Shown here one piece after another: positions 33,588 to 45,083 of a stretch of 64,000 nt of DNA. Position numbers and translations under genes: made by a program. The DNA lies in assembly GCA_949592205.1 (NCBI GenBank), contig CATIUR010000004.1, positions 12,351,501 to 12,415,500 on the forward strand, read 5' to 3'. The DNA comes from Helichrysum umbraculigerum (lineage: Eukaryota > Streptophyta > Magnoliopsida > Asterales > Asteraceae). Under the pieces are notes generated by a model that ran no database searches, was not told where the DNA came from, and worked only from the letters and a program-made list of their open reading frames with translations. The number at the start of each line of letters is the position of its first letter. The stretch's first letter is position 1.

Positions 33588-33825
33588 AGACACTAGCCGG
33601 CGGGTTCTCTGTTTGAGTAAGGTAGTCGGCGGGTAGAGTACCCAAGCCGGCGGGTTCAAGCCCAAACCCGGCTGTTCCTTGGTCAATCCGGCGGCTAAAT
33701 TAAGCTTTAAAACGCAACTTGGTTCTGATCACGCAAAATGTAATTTACCCGGCGGCTAGACCTTGTGAGCCGGCGGGTAGTGTGTGGAAGCCGGAGGGTT
33801 TGGACCCCAGCCGGCGGCTAGTATG
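33588..33825 (+). repeat. CCGGCGGGT repeat cluster in T2 LTR
   Basis: About ten irregularly spaced copies of GCCGGCGGGT or CCGGCGGCTA in otherwise AT-rich DNA. The core GCCGGC is palindromic, and GGGTA-gag-TACCC forms a hairpin near 33631. The cluster recurs in the 3' LTR near 42234-42475 with several base changes inside the motifs. It lies inside the predicted first leader intron. Confidence 0.8.
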
Positions 33826-33981
33826 GCTTGTCTAGCATTTCTTATAATTGTGAATTGTAATATGTGATTAGAAACTTGTAATGGTAATGTTGATTTCATT
33901 AAGTTCATATTGTTATGAATTGATATGAGTTATGTATTGATGATCTTGATTACTAACTTGTATCTGATTGTTGATTTTCAG

Positions 33982-34037
33982 ATCCTCAGAGAACTCAGCG
34001 AGATAAGACAGCTGAGTAAGTGAATCGAGACAATCAG
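33982..34037 (+). other. Predicted leader exon 2 in T2 5' LTR
   Basis: 56 nt between TTGATTTTCAG and GTGAGTGG. An alternative donor GTAAGTG lies inside at 34016. The same length and splice-like motifs occur in T1. Confidence 0.5.
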
Positions 34038-34750
34038 GTGAGTGGATTTGAAACTCACAGTTTGGTTTGGTTGTGTCAGTTTGATTTCAATCAGTAATTA
34101 TAGGATTACTATTGATAGAATGTTGAATTTGAAATGATATGCCATTGGATTGGTTGATTGATTAGCCTGTGTGCTGGAATGTTGAATCCAGAGTTCAACT
34201 AGATTGTTGGTTGGACTTGATTGCTATTGTTGGTCAACATAGGGTTGCGTACATGTGTTGATGAAGATTAGCAATAAGTTAGCGGTTAATCACTGTTTTG
34301 CCCTACAGTTGATTTAAGTGTTCTGATGGGGCCACCCGGCACAGGGTCCTTAGGAACCACCGTTCCTCTTGACGATATTTGTTACATTATTGATTGTGAA
34401 CAAATTGCTAGCTAAATTGAATTGTAGTCGATTATTCATTCACTTAGCTTTGTGCTAATCCCTCAATTTACTTCCTGCAGGTTATGTCTATTATGAGGGT
34501 AGTCAGGAAGGGATGTTTTGATGCTGGGAATGTTTGAAACTTGCAACTCTGATCAAGTTCATTATAAACAATGTTTTGTAAAATATAATGCCCCGGTTTG
34601 TAGATAAATTAACTGTGTTTGGATTAGTAGTTAAACAGGTTGTATAAATGTTTGTGAAAATTTCGAGCAACATTTTAATGAAATATGTAAGTATACGCTT
34701 CCGTGGTAAATAATACTATATTGTTGTATTAAATGAGGGGTGTTATAAGT

Positions 34751-34762
34751 CGGTATCAGAGC
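34751..34762 (+). other. T2 primer-binding site (one mismatch)
   Basis: CGGTATCAGAGC, three bases (AGT) after the LTR. The first base is C where T1, B and C have T, which would weaken the terminal pair with initiator Met tRNA. Confidence 0.85.
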
Positions 34763-34922
34763 AATAGTTGTGTGAATTGAATATGACAGTATGTTCAATC
34801 CTAAACTTTGATTGTGTTGTATCAAACTTTCTTGGGAATGGGATTATGTACTGAATATGAATTGGTTAGTAGGATAGGTGCTAACGATTAACGATTTGTG
34901 AGCTGTTATTGTGTTTACAGAC
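34763..34922 (+). other. T2 leader before gag
   Basis: 160 bp with a branch-point-like GTGCTAACGATTAAC (shared with T1) and the acceptor-like GTGTTTACAG ending at 34920, two bases before the gag ATG. Confidence 0.6.
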
Positions 34923-35018
34923 ATGGCGGATAACGAGCAACCACCTGTTAACCCTAATAATGTCTCAAGGCCGGAAGTTACTGTTGAGACTCATGATGAC
35001 CGGACTGAGCACATTGGT
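34923..35018 (+). pseudogene. T2 gag, first 32 codons, cut by solo LTR D
   Basis: Begins M-A-D-N-E-Q like T1 gag. The coding frame stops at the insertion of D and resumes in phase at 37107 once D and one duplication copy are discounted, so D entered an intact gag. Confidence 0.9.
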
Positions 35019-37101
35019 TATAACACCCGCTAAATACAAGGACATTTTTTTTTTAAACATATCGGAAGCGCATGATTAATAGAAATCAGTAGATTGCATA
35101 CATACATTCCTAATAGCAATCCACTTACATACAAACATTTAAAACTAGATTATTCTAATCATTACACACATTAAATTTAGGTGTTATAGAAATCCACATA
35201 TGTTGTTAAATCATTAACGTATTATCCATTTCAGAGTGAGCCTGTCAAACATTCCATTCCATATGTACTTCTTGCCCACCCACATACAAAAGTAAACCTG
35301 CAAGAAGTAATGAGGGGTTAGCACGAAGCTAAGTGAATAGATCCCAAGCTATCAATCTAACTCAGCTTAACACATGCCTATAACCAAGCAATGCACAAGC
35401 AACATAGAAGGATCGGTGGTCCTTGAGGTACCCTCATGCCGCGGATGGTTCCCCAAGTAACACTTAAAACCAACTGACGGCCAAATCAGAGGTTAAACCG
35501 ATAGTTTGGTACTATTACTACACACGACGCAATTTCAGTGTCCAACACATGTACAAGGCACTTGCGAAGTCCTAGTAATAGTATCCAAACCCAACACATT
35601 AGTTGACCCCCACCAAATCAAATAGTCCACAACTATCATAGCACAATGGACGCCAATAATCAATCAAAGGTTAGCCATCATGGCAATTTAATATTAAAGC
35701 AATCATTGCAATAAACCAAGTTTACCCGTTGTAGCCATGTTGTTACAACTAACTTAGACTGAAAGTCCAAGATCCACTCACCGACAATCATAGTCGTCCA
35801 CTCAGTAGTCTAATGTCACTGAGTCTTCTCCACATCTGAGAATACAATAACACAACACAAGTTAGTCATTTGGCACTTGCCTCAATATTGATATAGTATC
35901 ATACAATTGTAACTACATCAAACAATTTATCCTTAACTTGTATTAATCCAAATTTCATCATTTCAAGATTATGAATAATCTTATTAACATCAAAAATTCA
36001 TATTCATCTAACCAATTATAATCATAACATCCTTTTTATTCATTCTAATTATTACTATTCAATATAGTTAAACCATTAACAAAGCTAATAACCATGAACA
36101 TCACTAATTCATCAACTTCATCATAATCATTTCAACACTCTTGAACACTTAACCAATTTCATACTTTAATAACACTAGCTTAACACTTTGATTATAACAT
36201 AATCAACTAAACCCTTAAACTTTATTAATGATCATATTATCACTTTCTTCATTTTTATATAAGGGTTTACATTATAATCATCATTGAATCATCATCTAAC
36301 AATAATATCATCACAATCATCCATTTTTCTCCAAGAACACATTATGAACACTTAATCAAATTCTTAATTTCCAAGTTAGGGCTTAGGTTATAATCACAAA
36401 TTAAGCACTAACTAACCCTTCTAACATGACTACAAGTTTTATTTCAAGATTAATCCTTCTAATTAAACAATTACCCAAAACCCCAATTTCTAGGGTTATA
36501 TCAAACATGAAATTAACACATATAACATGATTAAGATGATGCTAGAATGATTATTACATGTTATTGAAGCTTAACTAACATCAATTTACACTTTAGAAAC
36601 CCTAATTTCGGATTTTGCACAAGAACATCAAAACCCCCAATTTCTAGGGTTTATAACTCAAAGATTTGAGACTTACAAGATGAAAGGAAGGATTAGAAGA
36701 TGCTAATCCTCACACTAGAAGCTTGAATCCGAATTTGTGACCTTCAATTTGATGATTTCTTCATAATTTTGTGGATTGGTTAAATGTGTGTGTGTATACG
36801 TACGTATGTATGCATATGTGGGAATAAAACCAATTTATTCCATAGGGTATAGCATATAAGTGTGTAATTTTCATTTCCCGTGTTTATTATTGTCTGGAAC
36901 TTAAAAACCATTTGCAGGGAAATACCATTTTATTTTACCGTCAACTAAATAAATAAAAAACAAACAATATTTCACTAACCACAATATTTCCTGAGGCTTA
37001 TTGACCTATTAAATTTACAATCAAACACATATACAAATTTAAATCGCATTTAAATTTACAAGAATACCTATTACTCTTAGGCCCAATTTGAGGATGTTAC
37101 A
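35019..37101 (-). repeat. D: solo LTR inserted in T2 gag
   Basis: 2083 bp, minus orientation: the plus strand starts TATAACACCCGC and ends GAGGATGTTACA. Flanks TTGGT (35014-35018) and CTGGT (37102-37106) agree at four of five bases. No internal region. Termini and internal motifs (for example TTGTCTGGAAC near 36890) match the T1/T2 LTR type, but the body differs, so it is a related family. Largely AT-rich, with no hairpin cluster in its predicted intron. Confidence 0.9.
35782..35835 (-). other. Predicted leader exon 2 in solo LTR D
   Basis: 54 nt between TATTCTCAG (AG at 35836-35837) and donor CGGTGAGTGG (GT at 35780-35781) on the minus strand. A GTAAG donor-like site lies upstream near 36675. 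Confidence 0.4.
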
Positions 37102-37106
37102 CTGGT

Positions 37107-40100
37107 ACTTCTTTCCATGCTAGAGAAGAATTAGAAAGAGAGGAGTATCTACTTCATTTGGAAGAGGAAAATCAAGCACTCAGAATGTATAAACAACAAA
37201 AAGAGGCTGAATCATCTCATCCTGTGTTTAGTACGATTTCACCGCCAAAACAAAAGGTGTGTTCTTTTAAAACCTTTATGAGCAGTAACCCGTCTGTGTA
37301 TTCTGGTAGTACAAATCCTTCCGTAACTCTAGATTGGTTGAGGGATATTGAAAAGAAATTTAAAGTTTGTCAATGTGAGGAATAATTAAAGGTTCCTTAT
37401 GCAACTCAAATTTTAAAAGGACCAGCTATGAATTGGTGGGATTCGATTACATATGTGTTATCTCCTTTTCAGAAAGCATCTATCCGATGGTCTGATTTTC
37501 ATAATGAAGTTTGTAAGTAGTATTGTTCAAACTTTGATATAGCTCGGATTCGAAAAGAGTTTATGGATTTGCAATTAACTGATGAAATGTCAATGGATGA
37601 TTTGATTAATCAGTTTTCAGATAAACTTAGGTTTGTTCAGCAGTGGGTTCCTGATGAGAGAACCAGAATTGAGCAGTTTGTTGGTACTTTACCTAATCAT
37701 TATCGAACTTCAGTGAGGTTGGCGGGCTCTCTTTCCCAAGCTTTTATGTTAGCTCGGTCAGTTGACAGTGATTTGAGACCTCAAGAGGCACCAAGTAAAG
37801 AAATGGTTTCTCATAAATCTAGAAGTGAATCTTCTAGTAAAGGTAAGCAGCGGTGGCAAGGAAATCAACAAGGTAAGAAACAAGAAAGTCGTGGTGGTAC
37901 TTCTGATCGTCCCAATTGGTGCATTAAATGTAGAGCTAGACATTTTGGGCCGTGTACTGTGCAAACCACTAGATGTGTGAAATGTGGTGTGATTGGTCAT
38001 GAAGCCAAGGATTGTGTTTTTTCTACCTATGTGTGTTGGAATTGTCATAAGGAAGGTCATCGTGCAAATCAGTGTTCTGAGGCTAAGAGACAGGGTTCTG
38101 GGTCGGTTGTTAGTTCGTTATCTTCCAGTCAGATGCGGAAGAATACGCCATCTACAGTTAGTAGGGCTTTTCAAATGACAGTGGATGAAGATGTTCACAC
38201 AGATGATGTTATCACTGGTACTTTTCTTGTAAACTCTGTACCATCACGTGTTTTGTTTGATTCTGGTGCAAATTGTTCTTTTGTATCTGTGTGTTTTTGT
38301 GATAAATTGAAAATGATGCCTATTGTGATTACAAACCTTGTGGAAGTAGAAATAGCTAGTGGCAAATCAGTTCCTGTTACCACTTCGGTAATTGGAGCTA
38401 GTATTATGATAGATGGTCAGACTTTTCCAATTTCATTTTTGTTGATGCCGATTGCTAGTTTTGATGTGATTATTGTCATGGATTGGTTAAGTCAGTGTAA
38501 AGCAAGTATAGATTGCTACAATAAGCTGATTAGAATCCCAATTTCTGATGAGTCATATGTTGTGACTCGAGGAGAAAGGGATAGTGGGGGTATACCTTTG
38601 ATTAGCATGATGAAAGCTAGGAAGTCATTGTACAAAGGTTGTGAGTCGTACCTAGCTTATGTGATTGATACTAAAGTAGGGAAGAAATCTCTTTCTGATG
38701 TCCCGGTTGTTTCTGAATATCCGGAAGTGTTCCCTGATGAATTACCTGGATTACCACCAGTTAGGGAAGTAGAATATCAAATTGATCTTGTTCCTGGTTC
38801 GTCACATGTAGCCAAAGCTCCCTATAGATTAGCTCCGTCTGAGATACGTGAAATGATGAATCAGATACAGGAGTTGTTGGATAAAGGGTTCATTAGACCT
38901 AGTTCTTTTCCTTGGGGTGCACCAGTTTTGTTTGTGAAAAAGAAGGATGGGTCTTTTCGAATGTGCATTGATTATAGGGAATTGAATAAACGAACGGTAA
39001 AGAATAAGTATCCTCTGCCCAGAATAGATGATTTGTTTGATCAGTTGCAGGGATCTTCGTTCTATTCTAAAATTGATTTAAGGTCAGGTTATCATCAAGT
39101 TCGTGTTCGTGAACAGGATATTCCTAAAACCGCTTTTCGAACCATGTATGGTCATTTTGAATTCCTGGTTATGCATTTTGGTTTGACTAATGCTCCAGCA
39201 GTTTTTATGAATTTGATGAACCGTGTATGTCGACCTTTTCTTGATAAATTTGTGATTGTATTTATCGATGATATTCTCGTATATTCTAAATCCGAATCAG
39301 AACATGAAATGTATTTGAGGTTAGTGTTGGAAACCTTGAAGAGGGAGCATTTATATGCAAAGTTTTCTAAATGTGAATTTTGGATTCGGGAAGTGCAATT
39401 TTTGGGTCATATTATTTGTAATGATGGTGTTAAAGTTGATCCTTCAAAAATTGAAGCTGTAATGAATTGGAAAGCTCCAAAGTCTGCTTCAGAAATAAAG
39501 AGTTTTCTTGGTTTGGCGGGTTATTACCGGAAGTTCATAAAGGACTTTTCTAAAATTGCCGGTTCATTGACTAAATTGACCCGTAAGGATGAAAAATTTG
39601 TATGGACTGAACAGTAGGAAACAGCTTTTCAGATTTTCAAACAGTTGTTATGTCAGGCTCCTGTGTTAGCATTGTCAGATGGGTCCGATGATTTTGTTGT
39701 TTACCGTGATGCATCGATTGCTGGTTTGGGTTGTGTTTTGATGCAGCGAGACCGTGTTATTGCTTATGTTTCTCGTCAGCTCAAACCTCATGAAAAAAAT
39801 TATCCTACCCATGATTTAGAGCTTGCAGCTATTGTATTTGCTTTGAAAATCTGGAGGCATTACTTGTATGGTACTAAGTGTGTTATTTGTACAGATCACA
39901 AGAGTCTTCAGTATATGTTTTCACAGAAGGAGTTGAATATGCGTCAGAGGTGATGGTTAGAGTTAATCAAAGATTATGATTGTGAAATTGATACCATCCA
40001 GGAAAAGCCAATGTGGTTGCTGATGCTTTAAGTCGCAAGGTAACTTCTGATCGAGTTTACTTTATGCGTTTAGAAGTTTCTTCTGATTTGGTGGGTCAGA

Positions 40101-41547
40101 TAAAAGCTGTACAGTTGGAGGCTTTGTTAGATCATAATTTGAAATCTGAAATTATGTTGAATCGAAATGAATTGTTAATAAATGATTCGAGAGGATTAAA
40201 AACCTTTCAGTCTCGTGTTTGAATTCCTTTGTTTGGTGGTCTTCGGGATGTTATTCTGAATGAAGCCCATAAGTCCAGATTGTCTGTACATCCTGGAAGT
40301 ACGAAAATGTATAATGACTTGAAACCTTTGTATTGGTGGCCTACAATGAAAATGGATATAGCAAGGTTTGTTAGTTCTTGTCATATTTGTTCTCAAGTTA
40401 AAGCTGAACACCAGAAGCCGTATGGGTCGTTGAAACAGCTTGAGATTCCAGAATGGAAGTGGGAACATTTGACTATGGATTTTGTAACCAAATTGCCTCG
40501 AACTACCCGAGGAAATGTTATGGTTTGGGTCATTGTGGATCGATTGACTAAAAGTGCACATTTTTAGCTACCAGTGAGACTGCATCTTTTAGTAAGCTGG
40601 CACAGTTATATGTGAATGAGATTGTCTCGCGGCATGATATTCCATTATCGATTGTATCTGATAGAGATTCGAGGTTTGTATCTCATTTTTGGAAAAGCTT
40701 ACAGCATGAGTTGGGTACCAGAGTTAATCTCAGTACTGCTTATCATCCTCAAACAGATGGCCAGTCAGAACGTACGATTCAAACATTGGAGGATATGTTA
40801 AGAGCTTGTATTTTGGAATATGGTGGTTCTTGGGATTCCCATTTGCCATTAGTTGAGTTTGCTTATAATAACTCTTATCATTCGAGTATTGGTATGCCAC
40901 CATATGAAATGCTTTATGGTCGCCGTTGTAGAACTCCGACTTGTTGGTTAGAAGCTGGGGAGAAACAGTTTGCAGGTCCAGATATTGTTCAGATGACAGC
41001 TGAAAAAGTGGCAATTGCTCGTGAAAAGTTGAAAGCTGCACGTGACAGGCATAAACAATATGTTGATCCTAAACGTCGACCTGTTACTTTTGTTGAAGGT
41101 GAACTTGTTTACCTGAAAGTTTCGCCTTGGAAGGGGGTAATTCGGTTTGGGAAACGTGGCAAGTTGACTCCTCGATATATTGGACCGTTTAGAATTCGTC
41201 AGATTGTTAATGATCAGTCAGTTACACTTGATCTTCCTCCAGAACTTGCTGGTATTCATGATACGTTTAACATTTGTTATTTGAGGAAATGTAACGTTGA
41301 AGACCAGTCTCAGATACTTCCTTTGCAAGATTTGAAGGTTGATAGAAGTCAGAAGTTAGTTGAAGAACCAGTTGAACTTCTTGACAGAAAAGTTATCAAA
41401 CTACGTAAGAAACAGATACCTATGGTGTTAGTGAAATGGAAACATAGTTTAGGTTCAAACCTAACTTGGGAGACCGAGGATAGTATGAGATCCAGATATC
41501 CTGGATTATTTGACCGTGATGAGATTTCGGGGACGAAATCTTCTTAA
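37107..41547 (+). pseudogene. T2 gag-pol, remainder, heavily mutated
   Basis: Encodes the rest of gag, two CCHC knuckles, protease (D-S-G-A near 38259), reverse transcriptase (F-I-D-D near 39265), RNase H, integrase (H-H-C-C, then D-D-35-E split over two frames) and a chromodomain-like tail ending near 41547. In-frame stops: 37383, 37518, 39615, 39951 and 40220. Frameshifts lie near 39990 and 40565, each equivalent to losing one base. RNase H shows C-D-A-S changed to R-D-A-S near 39703. Longest open pieces: 37563-39617 and 40612-41547. It cannot produce a working polyprotein. At least three of the five stops are compatible with C-to-T or G-to-A change, the expected decay of methylated DNA. 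Confidence 0.92.
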
Positions 41548-41559
41548 GGGGGGGAGAGT
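41545..41559 (+). other. T2 polypurine tract
   Basis: AAGGGGGGGGAGAG directly before the 3' LTR, overlapping the last gag-pol codons region. Confidence 0.85.
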
Positions 41560-43409
41560 TGTAACATCCTCCGTACCGGTCTGGTAAACTCTAATTTAAA
41601 TTGTTAATTTAATTGTGTTATAAATTATTTGATATTAATTGTTAAATTGAGAAACTTAGATTAATAAGTCTTAGGACTTATTGTGAATAGTAAATTGTTG
41701 ATTGTTGTAATTTACTATAGTTGACGGTAAAATAAAATAAGTTTCTCGTAAATGATTTTTAAGTTCCAGGCAATAGATTGAAAGGGGACTGGTTTTAAGT
41801 GGATACGGAGTCGGTGTAAAAGTTTAAACCGATTATATAACTTTCCCTTTTAGGAAAGTTTCTCACTTTCTTTTAAACCTTGATAACCTTAAAATTCAAA
41901 ACATAAACAATCTAGAAACTTTGAAATCTTGAGCTATGATTGTGATCTTGTAACATTCATATCATCATCATCATCATCTGTTTTTAGTAATCTTCAAGTG
42001 GTAAGTTTGATTTATTTTGATTATGTTTAAAATCATAGGTGTTCATGAATTTTAAGGAAATCAAAGTGGAATAGTTGATTTTGATGTTAGGAATTGGTTA
42101 CTTGATGATGTTGATTATTATAGTTGTTATTTGGATTGTTAAAATGATCATAGAAACTGATTTGGTAAGTTTTAATATAAGTTTTCGGACCTGGGTTTGG
42201 TTCAGCTGGGAATCGCTGGTTCAGGGTATGAAGCCGGCGGGTTAAGACACTAGCCGACGGGTTCTCTGTTTGAGTAAGGTAGCCGGCGGGTAGAGTACCC
42301 AAGCCGGCGGGTTCAAGCCCAAACCCGGATGTTCCTTGGTCAATCCGGCGGCTAAATTAAGCTTTAAAACGCAACTTGGTTCTGATCACGCAAAATGTAA
42401 TTTACCCGGCGGCTAGACCTTGTGAGCCGGCGGGTAGTGTGTGGAAGCCGGCGGGTTTGGACCCCAGCCTGCGGCTAGTATGGCTTGTCTAGCATTTCTT
42501 ATAATTGTGAATTGTAATATGTGATTAGAAACTTGTAATGGTAATGTTGATTTCATTAAGCTCATATTGTTATGAATTGATATGAGTTATGTATTGATGA
42601 TCTTGATTACTAACTTGTATCTGATTGTTGATTTTCAGATCCTCAGAGAACTCAGCGAGATAAGACAGCTGAGTAAGTGAATCGAGACAATCAGGTGAGT
42701 GGATTTGAAACTCACAGTTTGGTTTGGTTGTGTCAGTTTGATTTCAATAAGTAATTATAGGATTACTATTGATAGAATGTTGAATTTGAAATGATATGCC
42801 ATTGGATTGGTTGATTGATTAGCCTGTGTGCTGGAATGTTGAATCCAGAGGTCAACTAGATTGTTGGTTGGACTTGATTGCTATTGTTGGTCAACACAGG
42901 GTTGCGTACATGTGTTGATGAAGATTAGCAATAAGTTAGCGGTTAATCACTGTTTTGGCCTACATTTGATTTAAGTGTTCTGATGGGGCCACCCGGCACA
43001 GGGTCCTTAGGAACCACCGTTCCTCTTGACGATATTGGTTACATTATTGATTGTGAACAAATTGCTAGCTAAATTGAATTGTAGTCGATTATTCATTCAC
43101 TTAGCTTTATGCTAATCCGTCAATTTACTTCCTGCGGGTTATGTCTATTATGTAGGTAGTCAGGAAGGGATGTTTTGATGCTGGAAATGTTTGAAACTTG
43201 CAACTCTGATCAAGTTCATTATAAACAATGTTTTGTAAAATATAATGCCCCGGTTTGTAGATAAATTAACTGTGTTTGGATTAGTAGTTAAACAGGTTGT
43301 ATAAATGTTTGTGAAAATTTCGAGCAACATTTTAATGAAATATGTATTGTAAGTATACGCTTCCGTGGTAAATAATACTATATTGTTGTATTAAAGGAGG
43401 GGTGTTATA
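41560..43409 (+). repeat. T2 3' LTR
   Basis: Matches 32906-34747 throughout. Differences include one extra ATC unit near 41965 and a 5-bp insertion near 43346. Followed by the TGAAT duplication. Confidence 0.95.
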
Positions 43410-43946
43410 TGAATCATGAATGGATAATTGCCAAAGTAGGTGTTAGGTAGTATTGTGTATAAACAAAGCGGGATTTGTACATTGTCATTCTGAGAACTTT
43501 AGAGATCTCGGTTTTTCAATTGATTTTAATAATTTTTAAACACACATATAAAAATGTTTTTAGTGATTGATCGTTAATGGTGGATTTCGTTTTTGTATCA
43601 GACTTGGTTTAATTGTTTGTGACTTGGTGGGGGTTTGAGGATTGAAATGATCGGGTATAAAAATCACATTAATTTTTGTATTTAAATTATTTGAAGGGTA
43701 GAATATTTAGATTATATATTATATTATGTATGGACTAAAAAGTGATGTGTGAGGATCACGGTAAACATATTTTTTAACCAATATAAATGTGAAAAGATAT
43801 TATAGTATGATCTTATAAAATTTCTTCACACTTAGCATTGTGAATATTTTTTGCACATTTATAAGTGGTGAACAACTTAATGAAAAAAAATCACGCTTAT
43901 CAATAGTGTGAAGAAAATTATGTACAAGAATAGTCATTTTTGTTGT

Positions 43947-44636
43947 ATTCATTATAGTAGTTCTCTATCAATCACACTAGCATACTCACATAATGCAGCG
44001 GTGAAAGTGATGACGGTGGGTGAAGGTGCGAATAAATGCTTTAAAATAAAAACATATTGTACTCCGCCCGTCCCATTTAAAATGTCCACATTATTATTTT
44101 GGATGTCTCATTATAAGTGTTCACTTTCATATTTAACCAGTAAAAAAGACTTTAGTAGGTAGATTTAATATTTGATTGATGAAAAGTGTAGTTAGTGGAT
44201 AATAAGTAGTAAGTGGGACCCACTTTACTTAGTCTTAAAATTTTTTAAGGAGAGAGAAAGTTAAATGTATTATATAGTAGTATAAATATTCATTATAGTA
44301 GTTCTCTATCAATCATACTATCATTATACCCGCACAATGCAGCGGTAAAAGTGGTGACGGTGGGTAGAGGTGCGAATGAATGTTTTAAAATAAATAAATA
44401 AAAACTGTACTCCGTCCGTCCCATTTAAAATGTCCACATTACTATTTTGGGATCTCCCACTATAAGTGTTCCTTTTAATATTTAACCAATCAAAAAAGAC
44501 TTTAGTAAGTATATTTAATATTTAATTGATGAAAAAATGTAGTTAGTGAAAAATAAGTAGTAAGTGGGACCCACTTTACTTAGTATTAAATTTTTTTAAG
44601 AAGAAAGATGGTTAAATGTATTAAATAATAGTATAG
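43947..44636. repeat. Tandem duplication of about 341 bp
   Basis: 43947-44287 and 44288-44636 align along their length, starting ATTCATTATAGTAG. Each copy contains one end of a Stowaway-like sequence (CTCCGTCCGTCCCATTT) without its partner. Divergence of perhaps 10-15% by eye makes this an old duplication. Confidence 0.8.
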
Positions 44637-45083
44637 ATAAACAAACATTAACAGAAATGGCAGATATTTAATTAACAACATTTTGTTAAAGGCACTTGAA
44701 TACATAGTAAATGGAACATATAGACATTAACAAGATTTACATATTAACGAAGTGAGGTTAATGAATTTAGGGCAGTTGAATTAATAAATTATTTTAAAAA
44801 TATTGTACTCTATCCAGCAAAAAAGAAGCAAATAATTGGGGGGGATTCCACTGTTTGAGCCTTTGAGGCATTTAAGGTATTAGGTCTTCCTAGTAGGCGT
44901 GCACAAAAACCAATTTCCTCAAAACCCGACCCGAAACCGGTTTTTGGTCAACGATGGTCAAAACCGGTTTGGCCAAAACCGATTCGGGTTGAACCCGATT
45001 TTGACACCCCCAAACCCCAACCCGACCCAAACCGGTTCGGGTCCAAAATCGGTTTCAAACCGGTTTTTTTATAAAAATGTTAT

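Larger units (their letters stand above)
32906..34747 (+). repeat. T2 5' LTR
   Basis: Starts TGTAACATCCTCCG and ends GGGGTGTTATA. Contains a TATA box (33178-33186), a GTAAGT donor-like site (33344), a CCGGCGGGT-type cluster (about 33588-33825), the acceptor GATTTTCAG (AG at 33980-33981) and the donor CAGGTGAGT (GT at 34038). Confidence 0.95.
32906..43409 (+). mobile_element. T2: Ty3/gypsy chromovirus (Tekay/Del-like), 10.5 kb, decayed
   Basis: Complete element with TGAAT on both sides (32901-32905 and 43410-43414). LTRs of about 1842 and 1850 bp start TGTAACATCC and end GTTATA. Its proteins and leader motifs match T1 closely. Gag is split by solo LTR D and pol has five in-frame stops and two frameshifts. 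The LTRs differ by roughly 36 substitutions plus small indels by eye, about 98% identity. Confidence 0.95.
32529..43760. mobile_element. Mutator-like non-autonomous element split by T2
   Basis: The left end GTGATCCTCACACACCGC (from about 32537) followed by TTTTAGTC mirrors the right end, where the reverse strand reads GTGATCCTCACACATCAC then TTTTTAGTC (about 43736-43760). Removing T2 and one TGAAT copy leaves about 0.7 kb without transposase. No clean 9-bp duplication was found at the outer edges, so the borders are approximate. Confidence 0.65.
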
